A stretch of 64,000 nucleotides of DNA from Candidatus Eisenbergiella merdipullorum (GCA_019118445.1 DWYY01000124.1:16603-80602), one strand, 5' to 3'; counted from the first letter of the stretch, positions 26,364 through 35,320 are shown. Program-made: numbers and translations. The notes: a model not told the origin generated them from the letters alone.

Positions 26364-27814
26364 AGGAAATTTCAGAGAGGAAGAAAGTTTCAGAATGGAA
26401 AGGAATACGGGACCCGGAGACAGGAAGGCGTCTGTTTTTTTGTCTCTCGGTCCTTGCCGCCTTTGTCCTGATCTTCATCTTTAATGTGCTGACCCCCATG
26501 ATGACGGATGACCTGTTTTATTCCAAAACGGTGTCGGAAGCGTCTTCGGTATGGGAGCTGTTTGGGCAGGAATATGAGCAGTATATGACCTGGACCGGGC
26601 GTTCGGTATGTCATATGATCCTGCGTTTTTTCCTGCTGACGGACAAGATGTTCTTTAACGTGGCCAATTCCGTCGTCTTCGTCCTGCTCACCCTGCTGAT
26701 CTACTGGAATGTGGAGCATAAAAAAAAGTATGATACGCCGGTATTTCTCCTGGTCAACCTGCTCGTATGGATGTTCGGCGTGGTATTCCGGCAGACGGTC
26801 CTGTGGGAGACCGGGGCCTGCAACTATCTGTGGGGTTCCGCCATCATCCTGAGCTTCATCACCCTGTATCGTTACGGCCTGAAGCGGGAGAGCGCTTCCG
26901 GGCAGGGAGCAGGAAAGCCCGGCGTGAGGCATCCTGTTCTGTGGACGGTCTTTCTTCCAATCCTGGGCGTGCTTGCCGGCTGGTGCAATGAAAACACCTC
27001 CGGCGGCGGGCTGCTGATGACGCTTCTGTGCCTCTTTTTTTATCTGTATGAGAGAAAAAGGGACAGCGCCGGTTCCGGCCATGCGCTGAAGCCGTGGATG
27101 GCCACTGGGCTGATCGGCAATGGGATCGGCCTCGCCGTCATGGTGCTGGCTCCTGGAAATGCCATCCGCGCGCAGGTCCAGGAGGAGGAGCATTCCGGCC
27201 TTCTGGGGTATATGGCCCGTTTCCAGAAGATCACGCTGGCGGTACGGGAGAATTTCCTGCTCCTTCTGATCATCGGGATCCTTCTGTTCATTATCGTTTA
27301 TTATCAGAAAAAAAGCTGGAAGGCTTTGTGGGCCTATTCCCGAAACGGCATTCTGTGGGCTTTTGTCTTCCTCGCCACCTGCTATGCGCTGGTGCTGACG
27401 CCGGAGCCGCAGGCCAGGGCATATTTCGGCGCGGGGATATTCCTCACCATCGCGGTGGTCCAGTTTTTCGTGGATGTATCGGAGAAGGAAGTGGTCTTTG
27501 CCAGCCTGAAAACCGGCCTGATCTCCGTGATGCTGCTCATCATGTTTTTCACTTACATGGACAGCGGGGCGAACCTGGCGAGGATCTACCGGGAATATCA
27601 TGAACGGGACGTATATCTGGCGCAGAAAGCGGAGGAAGGGGCTGCGGATGTGACTGTCCCCATGCTCCGGCCGGATTTTGAGACGAAATACAGTGACGGC
27701 TACAATTCCGACATCCGGGAGGACCCGGGCTACTGGATCAATGTGGCCTATGCGACATACTACGGATTCAACAGCGTTTCCGGCGTTCCCAGAGAAGGAT
27801 GGACGGACTATTGA
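26360..27814 (+). CDS. DUF6056 family multi-spanning membrane protein
   Basis: A 484-residue third DUF6056 protein, starting in an ATGA overlap with the deacetylase. It has about 11 helices; the loop after the first has TPMMTDDLFYS and YMTWTGRSVCHMI, then LWETGACNYLWG, the best conserved stretch of the family. It is less like the two tandem copies at 21307 and 22858 than they are like each other. GC content is visibly higher here than in those copies. With the GtrB-like and deacetylase genes it forms a translationally coupled module, suggesting it transfers the lipid-linked sugar made by the GtrB-like enzyme. Confidence 0.75.
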   Translation: MKEISERKKVSEWKGIRDPETGRRLFFCLSVLAAFVLIFIFNVLTPMMTDDLFYSKTVSEASSVWELFGQEYEQYMTWTGRSVCHMILRFFLLTDKMFFNVANSVVFVLLTLLIYWNVEHKKKYDTPVFLLVNLLVWMFGVVFRQTVLWETGACNYLWGSAIILSFITLYRYGLKRESASGQGAGKPGVRHPVLWTVFLPILGVLAGWCNENTSGGGLLMTLLCLFFYLYERKRDSAGSGHALKPWMATGLIGNGIGLAVMVLAPGNAIRAQVQEEEHSGLLGYMARFQKITLAVRENFLLLLIIGILLFIIVYYQKKSWKALWAYSRNGILWAFVFLATCYALVLTPEPQARAYFGAGIFLTIAVVQFFVDVSEKEVVFASLKTGLISVMLLIMFFTYMDSGANLARIYREYHERDVYLAQKAEEGAADVTVPMLRPDFETKYSDGYNSDIREDPGYWINVAYATYYGFNSVSGVPREGWTDY

Positions 27815-27843
27815 TTGCGGCATGGAGCGAAATGTGATATGCT
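27815..27843 (+). promoter_or_regulatory. Sigma-A promoter before FkbH-ACP-MBOAT genes
   Basis: TTGCGG at 27815-27820, 17-base spacer, TATGCT at 27838-27843 with an upstream TGA (extended -10). Start of transcription near 27850, about 58 bases before the FkbH-like gene. It would give the acyl-transfer cassette its own expression control. Confidence 0.55.
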
Positions 27844-27907
27844 AAAGGGCGAAGCCGGCGGTCTGCGCCTGTCTTTGCAGGGAAGATTAGACGAAAAGGA
27901 GTTTTTC

Positions 27908-29689
27908 ATGCGACAGGACCTGGAATATCCGTTTGATCCGGAATACATTCTGAAAAAATCAAAGCATATCAAAAAGGAGCTTCTTGCGGACGGTACGTCC
28001 CGCATCAGTAAGCGGATCGCCGTCCTGGGCGGGAGCACCACCCATGACGTGATCCGTATTTTGGAGCTGTTCCTGCTGGATCAGGGGATCGCTCCTGTTT
28101 TTTACGAATCGGAGTACGGTCAGTACTGGCAGGACGCCATGTTCGGAAATGAAAAGCTGGATGCATTTCATCCGGATATCATCTATGTCCATACGAGTAA
28201 CCGGAATATCACGAACTGGCCCGCGCCGGGCTGGGACAGCTCCGCGGCAGATGCGGCGCTGGAAGAGCAGTTCGGCCATTTTCAGGCGATGTGGGAGAAG
28301 ATCCGGGAAAAATGGAACTGTCCCATCATCCAGAACAACATGGAGGAGCCCTTTTACCGTCTTCTAGGCAATCAGGACGGCGTGAATCCGGGCGGACGGA
28401 CCGCTTTCGTGCGGCGGCTGAATGAAAAATTTGCCGCGTATGCCAGGAGCACGGAGAATTTTTATATCAATGATATCAACTACCAGTCCGCCGCCTTCGG
28501 GCTGGACGCCTGGTCGGACCCGTTTTACTGGCACATGTACAAATATGCGCTGTGCCTGAAGGCGATCCCATGGCTTGCGCTGAACGTGTCCAACATCATA
28601 AAGTCCATTTTCGGAAAGAACAAAAAGTCTCTGGTTTTGGATCTGGACAACACGCTCTGGGGCGGCGTCGTCGGCGACGACGGCGTGGAGAACCTGCAGA
28701 TCGGACAGGAGACCTCCATGGGGCAGGTTTATTCGGAATTTCAGTCCTATGTGAAATCCTTAAAGGATATCGGGATCATGTTGAATGTGGATTCCAAAAA
28801 TGAGGAGGAGAACGCGCTGGCAGGGCTGAATCATCCGGACGGCATCCTGAGGCCGGAGGATTTTATTCTGATAAAAGCCAACTGGGAGCCGAAAAGCGAG
28901 AATATTCTGACAATAGCGAAGGAATTGAATATTTTGCCGGACAGTCTGGTGTTTGTGGACGATAATCCTGCGGAGCGGGAGATCGTGCGGACCCAGGTGG
29001 AAGGGGCAGCGGTCCCGGAGATCGGTTCGCCGGAGCAGTATATCCGCGTTCTGGACCATAACGGTTATTTTGAAGTGACTTCCCTTTCCGAGGACGACCG
29101 GAAGCGGAATGAGATGTATAAGGCCAATGCCCTGCGTGCGGCGCAGCAGGCCAGCTTCACGGATTATGGGGCTTATCTGGAATCCCTGCGGATGAAGGCG
29201 GTGATCCGTCCCTTTGAGGCGCTGTATATGGCGCGGATCGCCCAGCTCACCAACAAGAGCAATCAGTTTAACCTGACGACCAGGCGTTATACTCAGGCGC
29301 AGATCGAAGAGGCGGCGCAGGATCCTGCCTGCATTACCCTGTACGGCAAGCTTGAGGACAAGTTCGGGGACAACGGCGTGGTGACGGTCCTGATCGGGCA
29401 TGAGGCAGGCAAAGCCCTTCACCTTGACCTATGGCTGATGAGCTGCCGCGTCCTGAAGCGGGACATGGAATACGCCATGATGGATGTGCTGGTTGAAAAG
29501 TGCAGGGAGCGCGGCATCCGCACGATCTACGGTTACTATTATCCTACCGCGAAAAACGGGATGGTGCGGGATTTCTACGGGCTGCAGGGTTTTGAAAAGA
29601 TCCGGGAAGACGAAAACGGTGCCGTGTGGAAGTTTGAGATCCCGGACGCCTATGAAAAGAAGAACCATTACATTGAAATAGAAGAATGA
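27908..29689 (+). CDS. FkbH-like HAD-IIIC family enzyme
   Basis: A 593-residue protein. The frame is open from 27815, but the ATG at 27908 has AAGGAG at correct spacing and the upstream part holds a promoter. Domains: an SGNH-like N-terminal region (VLGGSTTHDV near 39-48), a HAD-IIIC core with the nucleophile motif LVLDLDNTLWGG (Asp245, Asp247), VFVDDNPAERE in the core's C-terminal part, and a GNAT-like C-terminal region (about 440-580). FkbH enzymes take glycerate from 1,3-bisphosphoglycerate, remove phosphate and load glyceryl onto an acyl carrier protein. The carrier gene starts 16 bases downstream, strongly supporting that chemistry. Confidence 0.87.
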   Translation: MRQDLEYPFDPEYILKKSKHIKKELLADGTSRISKRIAVLGGSTTHDVIRILELFLLDQGIAPVFYESEYGQYWQDAMFGNEKLDAFHPDIIYVHTSNRNITNWPAPGWDSSAADAALEEQFGHFQAMWEKIREKWNCPIIQNNMEEPFYRLLGNQDGVNPGGRTAFVRRLNEKFAAYARSTENFYINDINYQSAAFGLDAWSDPFYWHMYKYALCLKAIPWLALNVSNIIKSIFGKNKKSLVLDLDNTLWGGVVGDDGVENLQIGQETSMGQVYSEFQSYVKSLKDIGIMLNVDSKNEEENALAGLNHPDGILRPEDFILIKANWEPKSENILTIAKELNILPDSLVFVDDNPAEREIVRTQVEGAAVPEIGSPEQYIRVLDHNGYFEVTSLSEDDRKRNEMYKANALRAAQQASFTDYGAYLESLRMKAVIRPFEALYMARIAQLTNKSNQFNLTTRRYTQAQIEEAAQDPACITLYGKLEDKFGDNGVVTVLIGHEAGKALHLDLWLMSCRVLKRDMEYAMMDVLVEKCRERGIRTIYGYYYPTAKNGMVRDFYGLQGFEKIREDENGAVWKFEIPDAYEKKNHYIEIEE

Positions 29690-29705
29690 AAAAATGGAGG
29701 AGATC

Positions 29706-29948
29706 ATGACAAGAGAAGAAGTTTACGAAACCTTAAACGGTGTATTCCAGGACGTGTTTGATGATGAGAGCATTACGGTGAATGATGAGACCACTTCCGA
29801 TGACATTGACGGCTGGGATTCCCTGGAGCACATCAACCTGATCGCCGCGGTGGAGCAGGAATTCGGCGTAAAGTTCAACATGGGCCAGGTGGTTTCCATG
29901 AAGAACGTGGGAGAAATGGTGGATATCATTTTAAGCCAGATCGACTGA
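29706..29948 (+). CDS. Acyl carrier protein (dedicated)
   Basis: An 80-residue acidic carrier protein; GGAGG lies 5 bases before the ATG at 29706. GWDSLEHINLI holds Ser39, the site for 4'-phosphopantetheine. It has the four-helix ACP pattern and a length typical of discrete carriers (75-90). Placed between an FkbH-like enzyme and an MBOAT acyltransferase, it is most likely the dedicated carrier of the acyl unit transferred by the MBOAT, in the same logical position as DltC in the teichoic-acid D-alanylation system, rather than the fatty-acid ACP. Confidence 0.9.
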   Translation: MTREEVYETLNGVFQDVFDDESITVNDETTSDDIDGWDSLEHINLIAAVEQEFGVKFNMGQVVSMKNVGEMVDIILSQID

Positions 29949-29977
29949 TATCTTCCTGAAGGAAAGGAACGGAAACG

Positions 29978-31543
29978 TTGAGTATCACATCCTTTTATTT
30001 TCTGCTTTTCTATGCGTGTGTCCTGCTCATCTATTATATCGTGCCGAAAAAAGGCCAGTGGGTGATCCTCCTTCTGGCCAGTATTCTTTACTATCTTTTT
30101 TCGGATAACGGTTTCCTGATCTTTTATCCGGTTGCCGCCGTGCTGGCCTGCTACGTGGGGATCCACCGGATGGTCCGGGTGAAGGAGCATGCGGATGAGC
30201 TGAAGGCGCAGGGACGGGATCCGGAGCGGATGCGGAGGCGGGCGCTCATCGGCGTGATCGTAGTCAACGTCGGAGCGTTATTTTTACTGAAATATATCAA
30301 TTTCGGGATCAATACGATAAACGGGGTATCCTCTCTTTTCGGCGGGAGCTCAGAACTGCTGAAGCATCTGGACTGGCTGGCGCCGCTCGGCATCTCCTAT
30401 TATTCCCTCACGCTCATCGGCTATGTGGTGGATGTGTACTTTGAGATCGCAGAGCCTTTGAAAAATCCGGGAAAGCTGGCTCTTTACGGGATGTTTTTCC
30501 CCTGTATGCTTTCCGGGCCGATCCTGCGCTACAGAGAAGACGGGGATCAGCTTTATGAGCCGCATCCTTTTAACTATGTCCAAGTGACGCGGGGCATGCA
30601 GCGGATGTTGTGGGGCTTTTTCAAGGTGCTGGTCATTTCCGAGCGCATGGGGCTGATCGTGGATACCGTATATGGAAATGCGGCGCAGTACCCGGGGCTT
30701 TATATCTGGATCGGCACCGTGGCCTTCGCTTTCCAGCTGTATACCAATTTTTCCGGTGGGATGGACATTTCGCTGGGGATCGCACAGACCTTAGGGCTGA
30801 GGCTCCCGGAAAACTTTGAGCGGCCGTTTTTTTCAAAGACCATTTCCGAATACTGGCGCAGATGGCACATCACCCTCGGCGTGTGGATGAAGGATTATGT
30901 GTTTTACCCGATCCTGCGTTCCTCCCTGTTTACAAAGCTGGGAAAGAAGCTGCGGGCAAGGTTCGGGAAAAAGAGGGGAAAGCAGCTCACCACTTTTGCG
31001 GGGATGTTCCTTCTCTGGTTTGCCGTAGGCATCTGGCATGGCGGGGACTGGAAGTATGTGATCGGTTCCGGCCTTCTGCACTGGGCATATATCGTCTGCG
31101 GGGAGCTGCTCGGCCCTGTATACGCGAAGGGGATGGCGAAGCTGGGGATCGATCCTAAGGCGAAATGGGTGGACCGCCTGCGGGTGCTGCGCACCTTTTT
31201 CCTGGTGAACATCGGTTTCGTGTTCTTCCGGGCGGACAGCACGGGCGCTGCGCTGTCCATGCTGAAGGAAGCGGTCTCTGTCTTCAATCCGGGCATCCTC
31301 ATAGACGGTTCGATCTTCACGCTGGGGCTTGACTGGATCGAATTTACCATCGCTGTGGTGTCCCTTCTGATGCTGCTTGCGGTGTCCTTGATGCAGGAGA
31401 AGGGTTCTGTGCGTGAGAGGATCGGAAAAAAGAGCCTGCCGGTGCGGTGGGTCATCTGGTATGCGCTGCTGTTCTATGTGATCCTGCTGGGAAACTATGG
31501 GCCGGATTACAGCGCGGCGGAATTTATCTATCAGGGGTTTTAA
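29978..31543 (+). CDS. MBOAT family O-acyltransferase
   Basis: A 521-residue protein with about 11 helices and a TTG start preceded by GGAAAGG. Family marks: LGISYYSLTLIGYVVDVY, FFPCMLSGPI, NFSGGMDISLG, SEYWRRWHITLGVWMKDYVF and WFAVGIWHGGDWKY, with the invariant catalytic His in WHGG. MBOAT proteins such as AlgI, DltB and PatA transfer acyl groups from a cytosolic carrier to an extracytoplasmic acceptor. It starts 29 bases after the ACP gene, so the donor is presumably the ACP thioester made by the FkbH-like enzyme. The next gene's frame overlaps its end but that gene starts after it. Confidence 0.88.
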   Translation: MSITSFYFLLFYACVLLIYYIVPKKGQWVILLLASILYYLFSDNGFLIFYPVAAVLACYVGIHRMVRVKEHADELKAQGRDPERMRRRALIGVIVVNVGALFLLKYINFGINTINGVSSLFGGSSELLKHLDWLAPLGISYYSLTLIGYVVDVYFEIAEPLKNPGKLALYGMFFPCMLSGPILRYREDGDQLYEPHPFNYVQVTRGMQRMLWGFFKVLVISERMGLIVDTVYGNAAQYPGLYIWIGTVAFAFQLYTNFSGGMDISLGIAQTLGLRLPENFERPFFSKTISEYWRRWHITLGVWMKDYVFYPILRSSLFTKLGKKLRARFGKKRGKQLTTFAGMFLLWFAVGIWHGGDWKYVIGSGLLHWAYIVCGELLGPVYAKGMAKLGIDPKAKWVDRLRVLRTFFLVNIGFVFFRADSTGAALSMLKEAVSVFNPGILIDGSIFTLGLDWIEFTIAVVSLLMLLAVSLMQEKGSVRERIGKKSLPVRWVIWYALLFYVILLGNYGPDYSAAEFIYQGF

Positions 31544-31562
31544 AAAGGAAAAAGGTAAAGCT

Positions 31563-32495
31563 ATGGACAAGATTGCGGTTCTGATACCCTGTTATAATGA
31601 GGAAAAGACCATCGAAAAGGTGGTAACGGACGCGAAGAAGGCGCTGCCGGATGCGGTGGTCTATGTGTACGACAACAATTCCACCGACCGTTCCGCCAAG
31701 CTAGCGGAAAAGGCCGGCGCGGTGGTGCGCCGGGAGAGAAAGCAGGGAAAGGGAAATGTCATCCGCCGGATGTTCCGGGAGATCGACGCCAGATGCTATA
31801 TCATGGTGGATGCGGACGATACCTATCCGCTGGAGTGTGCCGGACAGATGGCGGACAAGGTCCTGCTGGAGGATTCCGATATGGTGGTGGGAGACCGGCT
31901 GTCCTCCACATATTATGAGGAAAACAAGAGGCCTTTTCACAATATGGGAAACAGCCTGGTGAAAAAGAGCATCAACCTGCTGTTCCATTCCGAGATCCAG
32001 GACATCATGACCGGTTACCGCGCCTTCAGCTATCAGTTCGTAAAGAGCTTTCCCGTGCTTTCCAAGGGCTTTGAGATCGAGACGGAAATGACCATCCACG
32101 CGGTGTATAACAATATGCAGGTGGACAACGTGGTGGTGGATTACAGGGACCGGCCGGAGGGCAGCGAATCCAAGCTCAACACTTATTCGGACGGGATACG
32201 GGTGCTTGGGACCATCATGAAGATGTTCAGGCAGTATAAGCCGCTGACCTTTTTTTCCGGGCTTGCGATATTGCTGACGGTGATCTCGGCGGCTTTTTTC
32301 ATCCCAGTTCTGGTCGCTTTTGTGGAGACCGGGATGGTGGCCAAGTTCCCGACCCTGATCGTCTGCGGTTTTGTGGAGATGGCGGCGATCCAGTCCGTCT
32401 TTTCAGGGCTGATCCTGCATAACCTGGGCGTGAAGGAACGGCGGGATTTTGAGATGAGACTGTATGAGATCCAAAGCAGAAGTACGAAAGATTGA
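31563..32495 (+). CDS. GT2 family glycosyltransferase with C-terminal helices
   Basis: A 310-residue enzyme. The frame extends back to 31497 inside the MBOAT gene; the ATG at 31563 follows AAAAGG and gives the family start VLIPCYNEEKTI. DNNSTDRS lies near 37-44, the metal site DADDTYP at 83-89, and MTGYRAFS is the conserved acceptor-loop motif. Two membrane helices at about 228-250 and 262-290 resemble polyprenyl-phosphate sugar synthases. It probably charges the lipid carrier for the GT39-like protein that follows 46 bases downstream. Confidence 0.87.
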   Translation: MDKIAVLIPCYNEEKTIEKVVTDAKKALPDAVVYVYDNNSTDRSAKLAEKAGAVVRRERKQGKGNVIRRMFREIDARCYIMVDADDTYPLECAGQMADKVLLEDSDMVVGDRLSSTYYEENKRPFHNMGNSLVKKSINLLFHSEIQDIMTGYRAFSYQFVKSFPVLSKGFEIETEMTIHAVYNNMQVDNVVVDYRDRPEGSESKLNTYSDGIRVLGTIMKMFRQYKPLTFFSGLAILLTVISAAFFIPVLVAFVETGMVAKFPTLIVCGFVEMAAIQSVFSGLILHNLGVKERRDFEMRLYEIQSRSTKD

Positions 32496-32541
32496 CCGCA
32501 GCTGATCTGTAGGCAGCGAGAGAGAAAATACGGGTAGAAAA

Positions 32542-34095
32542 ATGCTGAAAAAAATACGGAAAAAAGAATATCTGGCGCTGGGCGGCGTGCTTCTTGTTTT
32601 TTTGCTCATGTCGCTGTATAAACTGACGGATACTCCGCTCTGGTATGACGAAACGATCGAATTCTATTATTCCAAATATCTGACCGGACAGATCCGCGGT
32701 GTCAGCCTCTGCAATAATCTGTACGAGCGGCTTCTGACCAACAGCTTTCAGCCGCCGCTTTATAACCTGATCATGCATGTATGGCTGATGTTCGGAGAGT
32801 CTGAATGGTGGTTCCGTTTCAGCGGCGTGGTATTCGGCCTGCTGGGAATGCTGGGGCTGTATGCCTGTGTAAAACAGTTCGCGGGATGGCAGACAGCAGC
32901 GCTTTCCGTGTTCGTCAGTTCTTTTGTTTACGAATGGATGTATTATGTGAAAGAAGCAGCGGAATATAACATGATGATCATGCTGCTGTACTGGCTTTTA
33001 TATCTTTACTTTCGGACATTTCGGGATCTGACGCTGAAGAATATCGGATGGTTCACTGCGGTCTCGGTGGTGCTTCTCTATACCCAGTATGGTTCCGTGC
33101 TCGGGATCCTGCCGCTGGCGGTCAGTCTTTTTGTCCGGGCATGGAATCTGGGAAGAAAAAAGCTGTGCAAAAAGATCGCCCTGGTCTACGGAGTGACGGC
33201 GGCCGCCGCCGGACTGCCGCTGTATTTTCTGCTGTTCCGTATCCAGCTGCAGATGAATCAGAGCGTAAACTACTATACAGTGGCTTTTGAGAAAAATAAT
33301 ATTGTTTATGATTTTTTCCAGATGCTTCTCACTACCGCCCAGTGGCTGTTTACAGAATCTAAGACCAGATTTGAACTGGAATTTGCGCTCGCCCTTCCGG
33401 TTGCCGCAGCGATCGCCGTCCTTTCCATACATTTTCGGAAAAACAGTGAATTTACATATTATCTTGTCAGCTGCACCGCAGTCTGGGTGATCTATTATGC
33501 GCTTGTCCGCTCCGGGATCTATGCCTATGGAGATTTCGGAAACCGCTACAGCCTGTTCCTGCTTCCCATATGGACCGTTCTGATCGTTTATCTGGGCCAT
33601 GAGGCCTTCTGTACGGTAAAAATGAGGAATTTTCCCCATAAAAAGCTTATGCTGAAGGGGATGCTGGGGCTGCTTCTCGCGGTTCAGCTGGGCTATTGCG
33701 CATATGGTTTTTACCGGGTCAGCATTTTCGATGTCAAAAGTGATACCAGGAGCGTGGTAAGGCTCTGGTATGAGCTGGAGGGATATGAAGTCCCGACCTA
33801 TGTCGCTTTCGGTGAAGCGCCTAGCTTTACCTACTACCTGACGCATGACAGCCGCTTCCGGGAAGAATACTGGGACGATATTGTATTTGAATATGAAAAT
33901 GTGGAAAATAAATATGGACCAGAGAAGTATTGGGAATATATCAACAATGCATATGACGGGAATCTGCCGGACCATTTTTATCTGTCGATCGGACATGAGA
34001 ATACGTTAACGGAAGCGCTGCGGGAGCATGGCTATACGCTGGAGGAAAAATTCCTGACGAATACGATCCTGTTTGAGGTGACAAAATACGATTGA
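32542..34095 (+). CDS. GT39/ArnT-like membrane glycosyltransferase
   Basis: A 517-residue protein with about 11-12 helices. The first extracytoplasmic loop has TPLWYDETIEFYYS (the Asp-Glu pair is the expected GT-C catalytic acid) and later SFQPPLYNLIMHVW, where the PPLY motif is diagnostic of GT39-type transferases; WFRFSGVVFG follows. The soluble C-terminus spans about 395-517. These enzymes transfer a sugar from polyprenyl phosphate to a lipid, polymer or protein outside the membrane. The GT2 gene directly upstream is a natural supplier of that donor. Confidence 0.82.
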   Translation: MLKKIRKKEYLALGGVLLVFLLMSLYKLTDTPLWYDETIEFYYSKYLTGQIRGVSLCNNLYERLLTNSFQPPLYNLIMHVWLMFGESEWWFRFSGVVFGLLGMLGLYACVKQFAGWQTAALSVFVSSFVYEWMYYVKEAAEYNMMIMLLYWLLYLYFRTFRDLTLKNIGWFTAVSVVLLYTQYGSVLGILPLAVSLFVRAWNLGRKKLCKKIALVYGVTAAAAGLPLYFLLFRIQLQMNQSVNYYTVAFEKNNIVYDFFQMLLTTAQWLFTESKTRFELEFALALPVAAAIAVLSIHFRKNSEFTYYLVSCTAVWVIYYALVRSGIYAYGDFGNRYSLFLLPIWTVLIVYLGHEAFCTVKMRNFPHKKLMLKGMLGLLLAVQLGYCAYGFYRVSIFDVKSDTRSVVRLWYELEGYEVPTYVAFGEAPSFTYYLTHDSRFREEYWDDIVFEYENVENKYGPEKYWEYINNAYDGNLPDHFYLSIGHENTLTEALREHGYTLEEKFLTNTILFEVTKYD

Positions 34096-34150
34096 CTGAA
34101 AAAATAGCTTTAGAAGCGATGAAATCCTGATTAAGATTTTATGAATGTTA

Positions 34151-34179
34151 TTGAACTGCTCAGAGAGTTGGAATATACT
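34151..34179 (+). promoter_or_regulatory. Sigma-A promoter before SGNH lipoprotein
   Basis: TTGAAC at 34151-34156, 17-base spacer, TATACT at 34174-34179. Expected start near 34186, about 49 bases before the lipoprotein gene, which would then be a single-gene unit ended by the hairpin at 35321. Confidence 0.65.
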
Positions 34180-34234
34180 GTATCTTGAAATTGATCTGAA
34201 AATGATGGTAAGGCAGACAGCAGGAGGCTAGAGG

Positions 34235-35302
34235 ATGAAACTATATGGGAAGAAGATCCGGAGACTGTTGGCGATTCTGTGTATCGTGACAATGGTGCTG
34301 TCCGCGTGCGGCAGCAGGACGGAGATAACGGAACAGGAAACGGGCACAGAGGAAGATCTTCAGGCGCGGATCCAGGCCCTGGAAGAGGAAAATGCCCAAC
34401 TGAGGGCTCAGCTGGAACAGTATACCGGAACGGAGCCGCAGCCGTCTGAGTCTCAGACAGGAGAAACCGAATCTGCATCAACAAAGCCCGAAGAAACGGA
34501 AACGGCACAGGAGACGGAAACACAGGCAGTGGAAGAACCCCCGCAGGAAGACAGGCTGAACATTGTAGTTTTCGGAGACAGTATCTGGGATATGGACAGA
34601 ACCGAGACGGGCATTGCGGCCCAGGTTGCAGGGTATATGAATGCAAATGTCTATAATTGTGCGATCGGCGGAACCAGAGCTACTCTTAAACCGGGCGAAT
34701 CAGATGTGAATTATGATACCTGGGATTCCACTTCGCTGACGGGGATGTGTTATGTGATGCGCGGGATGGTAGATACGAACTTTCTGGAAGGCTATCCTGC
34801 CGGAGGCGTGATCCGAAATGTGAACCCGGCAGCAGTGGATTATTATATCATTGCTTATGGCCTGAACGACTATTTTTCAGGTGCTCCGATCTCTGTATCT
34901 GATGGCGATACTTTTGATCCGCATGGCTACACTGGGGCGCTGAATAATGCACTGGAATTGCTGAAGGGTGCGAGCCCGAACGCGAAATTCCTGCTCATTT
35001 CACCGACTTACTGCCAGTTCTATGAGAATGGTTACATGGTGACAGACAGTAATATGAAGAATTACGGTCAGGGTACGCTTTCCGATTATGCGAATGCTTG
35101 CCGGAATGTGGCAGAGATGAAGCAGACGCTGTACATTGACGCCTACAGCACGATGGGGATCAATGGCTACACTGCAGAGGAATATCTGGAGGATGGCGTT
35201 CATCTGACGGAAGCGGGAAGAACGCTCTATGCCAGGGCGGTGTCCAGCTGTCTGAAGTATGGTAAGCCTGGAGAGGTATCCGGCAATTCTGTTTATTATT
35301 GA
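34235..35302 (+). CDS. SGNH/GDSL-type esterase lipoprotein
   Basis: A 355-residue exported lipoprotein: signal helix 9-22, lipobox LSAC with Cys25, a short coiled coil (about 40-64), a Thr/Glu/Ser-rich linker (65-105), then an SGNH hydrolase domain. The nucleophile block is VVFGDSIWD (Ser116), the oxyanion Asn lies in AYGLNDYF, and the catalytic pair is DGVH (Asp320, His323). GGAGG precedes the start. SGNH proteins beside MBOAT genes often act as acyl-intermediate or esterase partners (DltD, AlgX). Here the nearest MBOAT is 2.7 kb upstream, so such a partnership is only possible, not shown. Confidence 0.87.
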   Translation: MKLYGKKIRRLLAILCIVTMVLSACGSRTEITEQETGTEEDLQARIQALEEENAQLRAQLEQYTGTEPQPSESQTGETESASTKPEETETAQETETQAVEEPPQEDRLNIVVFGDSIWDMDRTETGIAAQVAGYMNANVYNCAIGGTRATLKPGESDVNYDTWDSTSLTGMCYVMRGMVDTNFLEGYPAGGVIRNVNPAAVDYYIIAYGLNDYFSGAPISVSDGDTFDPHGYTGALNNALELLKGASPNAKFLLISPTYCQFYENGYMVTDSNMKNYGQGTLSDYANACRNVAEMKQTLYIDAYSTMGINGYTAEEYLEDGVHLTEAGRTLYARAVSSCLKYGKPGEVSGNSVYY

Positions 35303-35320
35303 TATTACAGTACAGATAGT

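Noticed and set aside
26390..27823. A 477-residue minus-strand ORF antisense to the third DUF6056 gene
   Set aside because: It mirrors the high G/C third-position bias of the real gene, has a His/Gln/Arg/Pro-rich composition without domains, and no ribosome site. The same applies to other long antisense frames such as 20224-20895, 32998-33996, 37367-38377, 39968-41014, 56088-57572 and 57823-59046.
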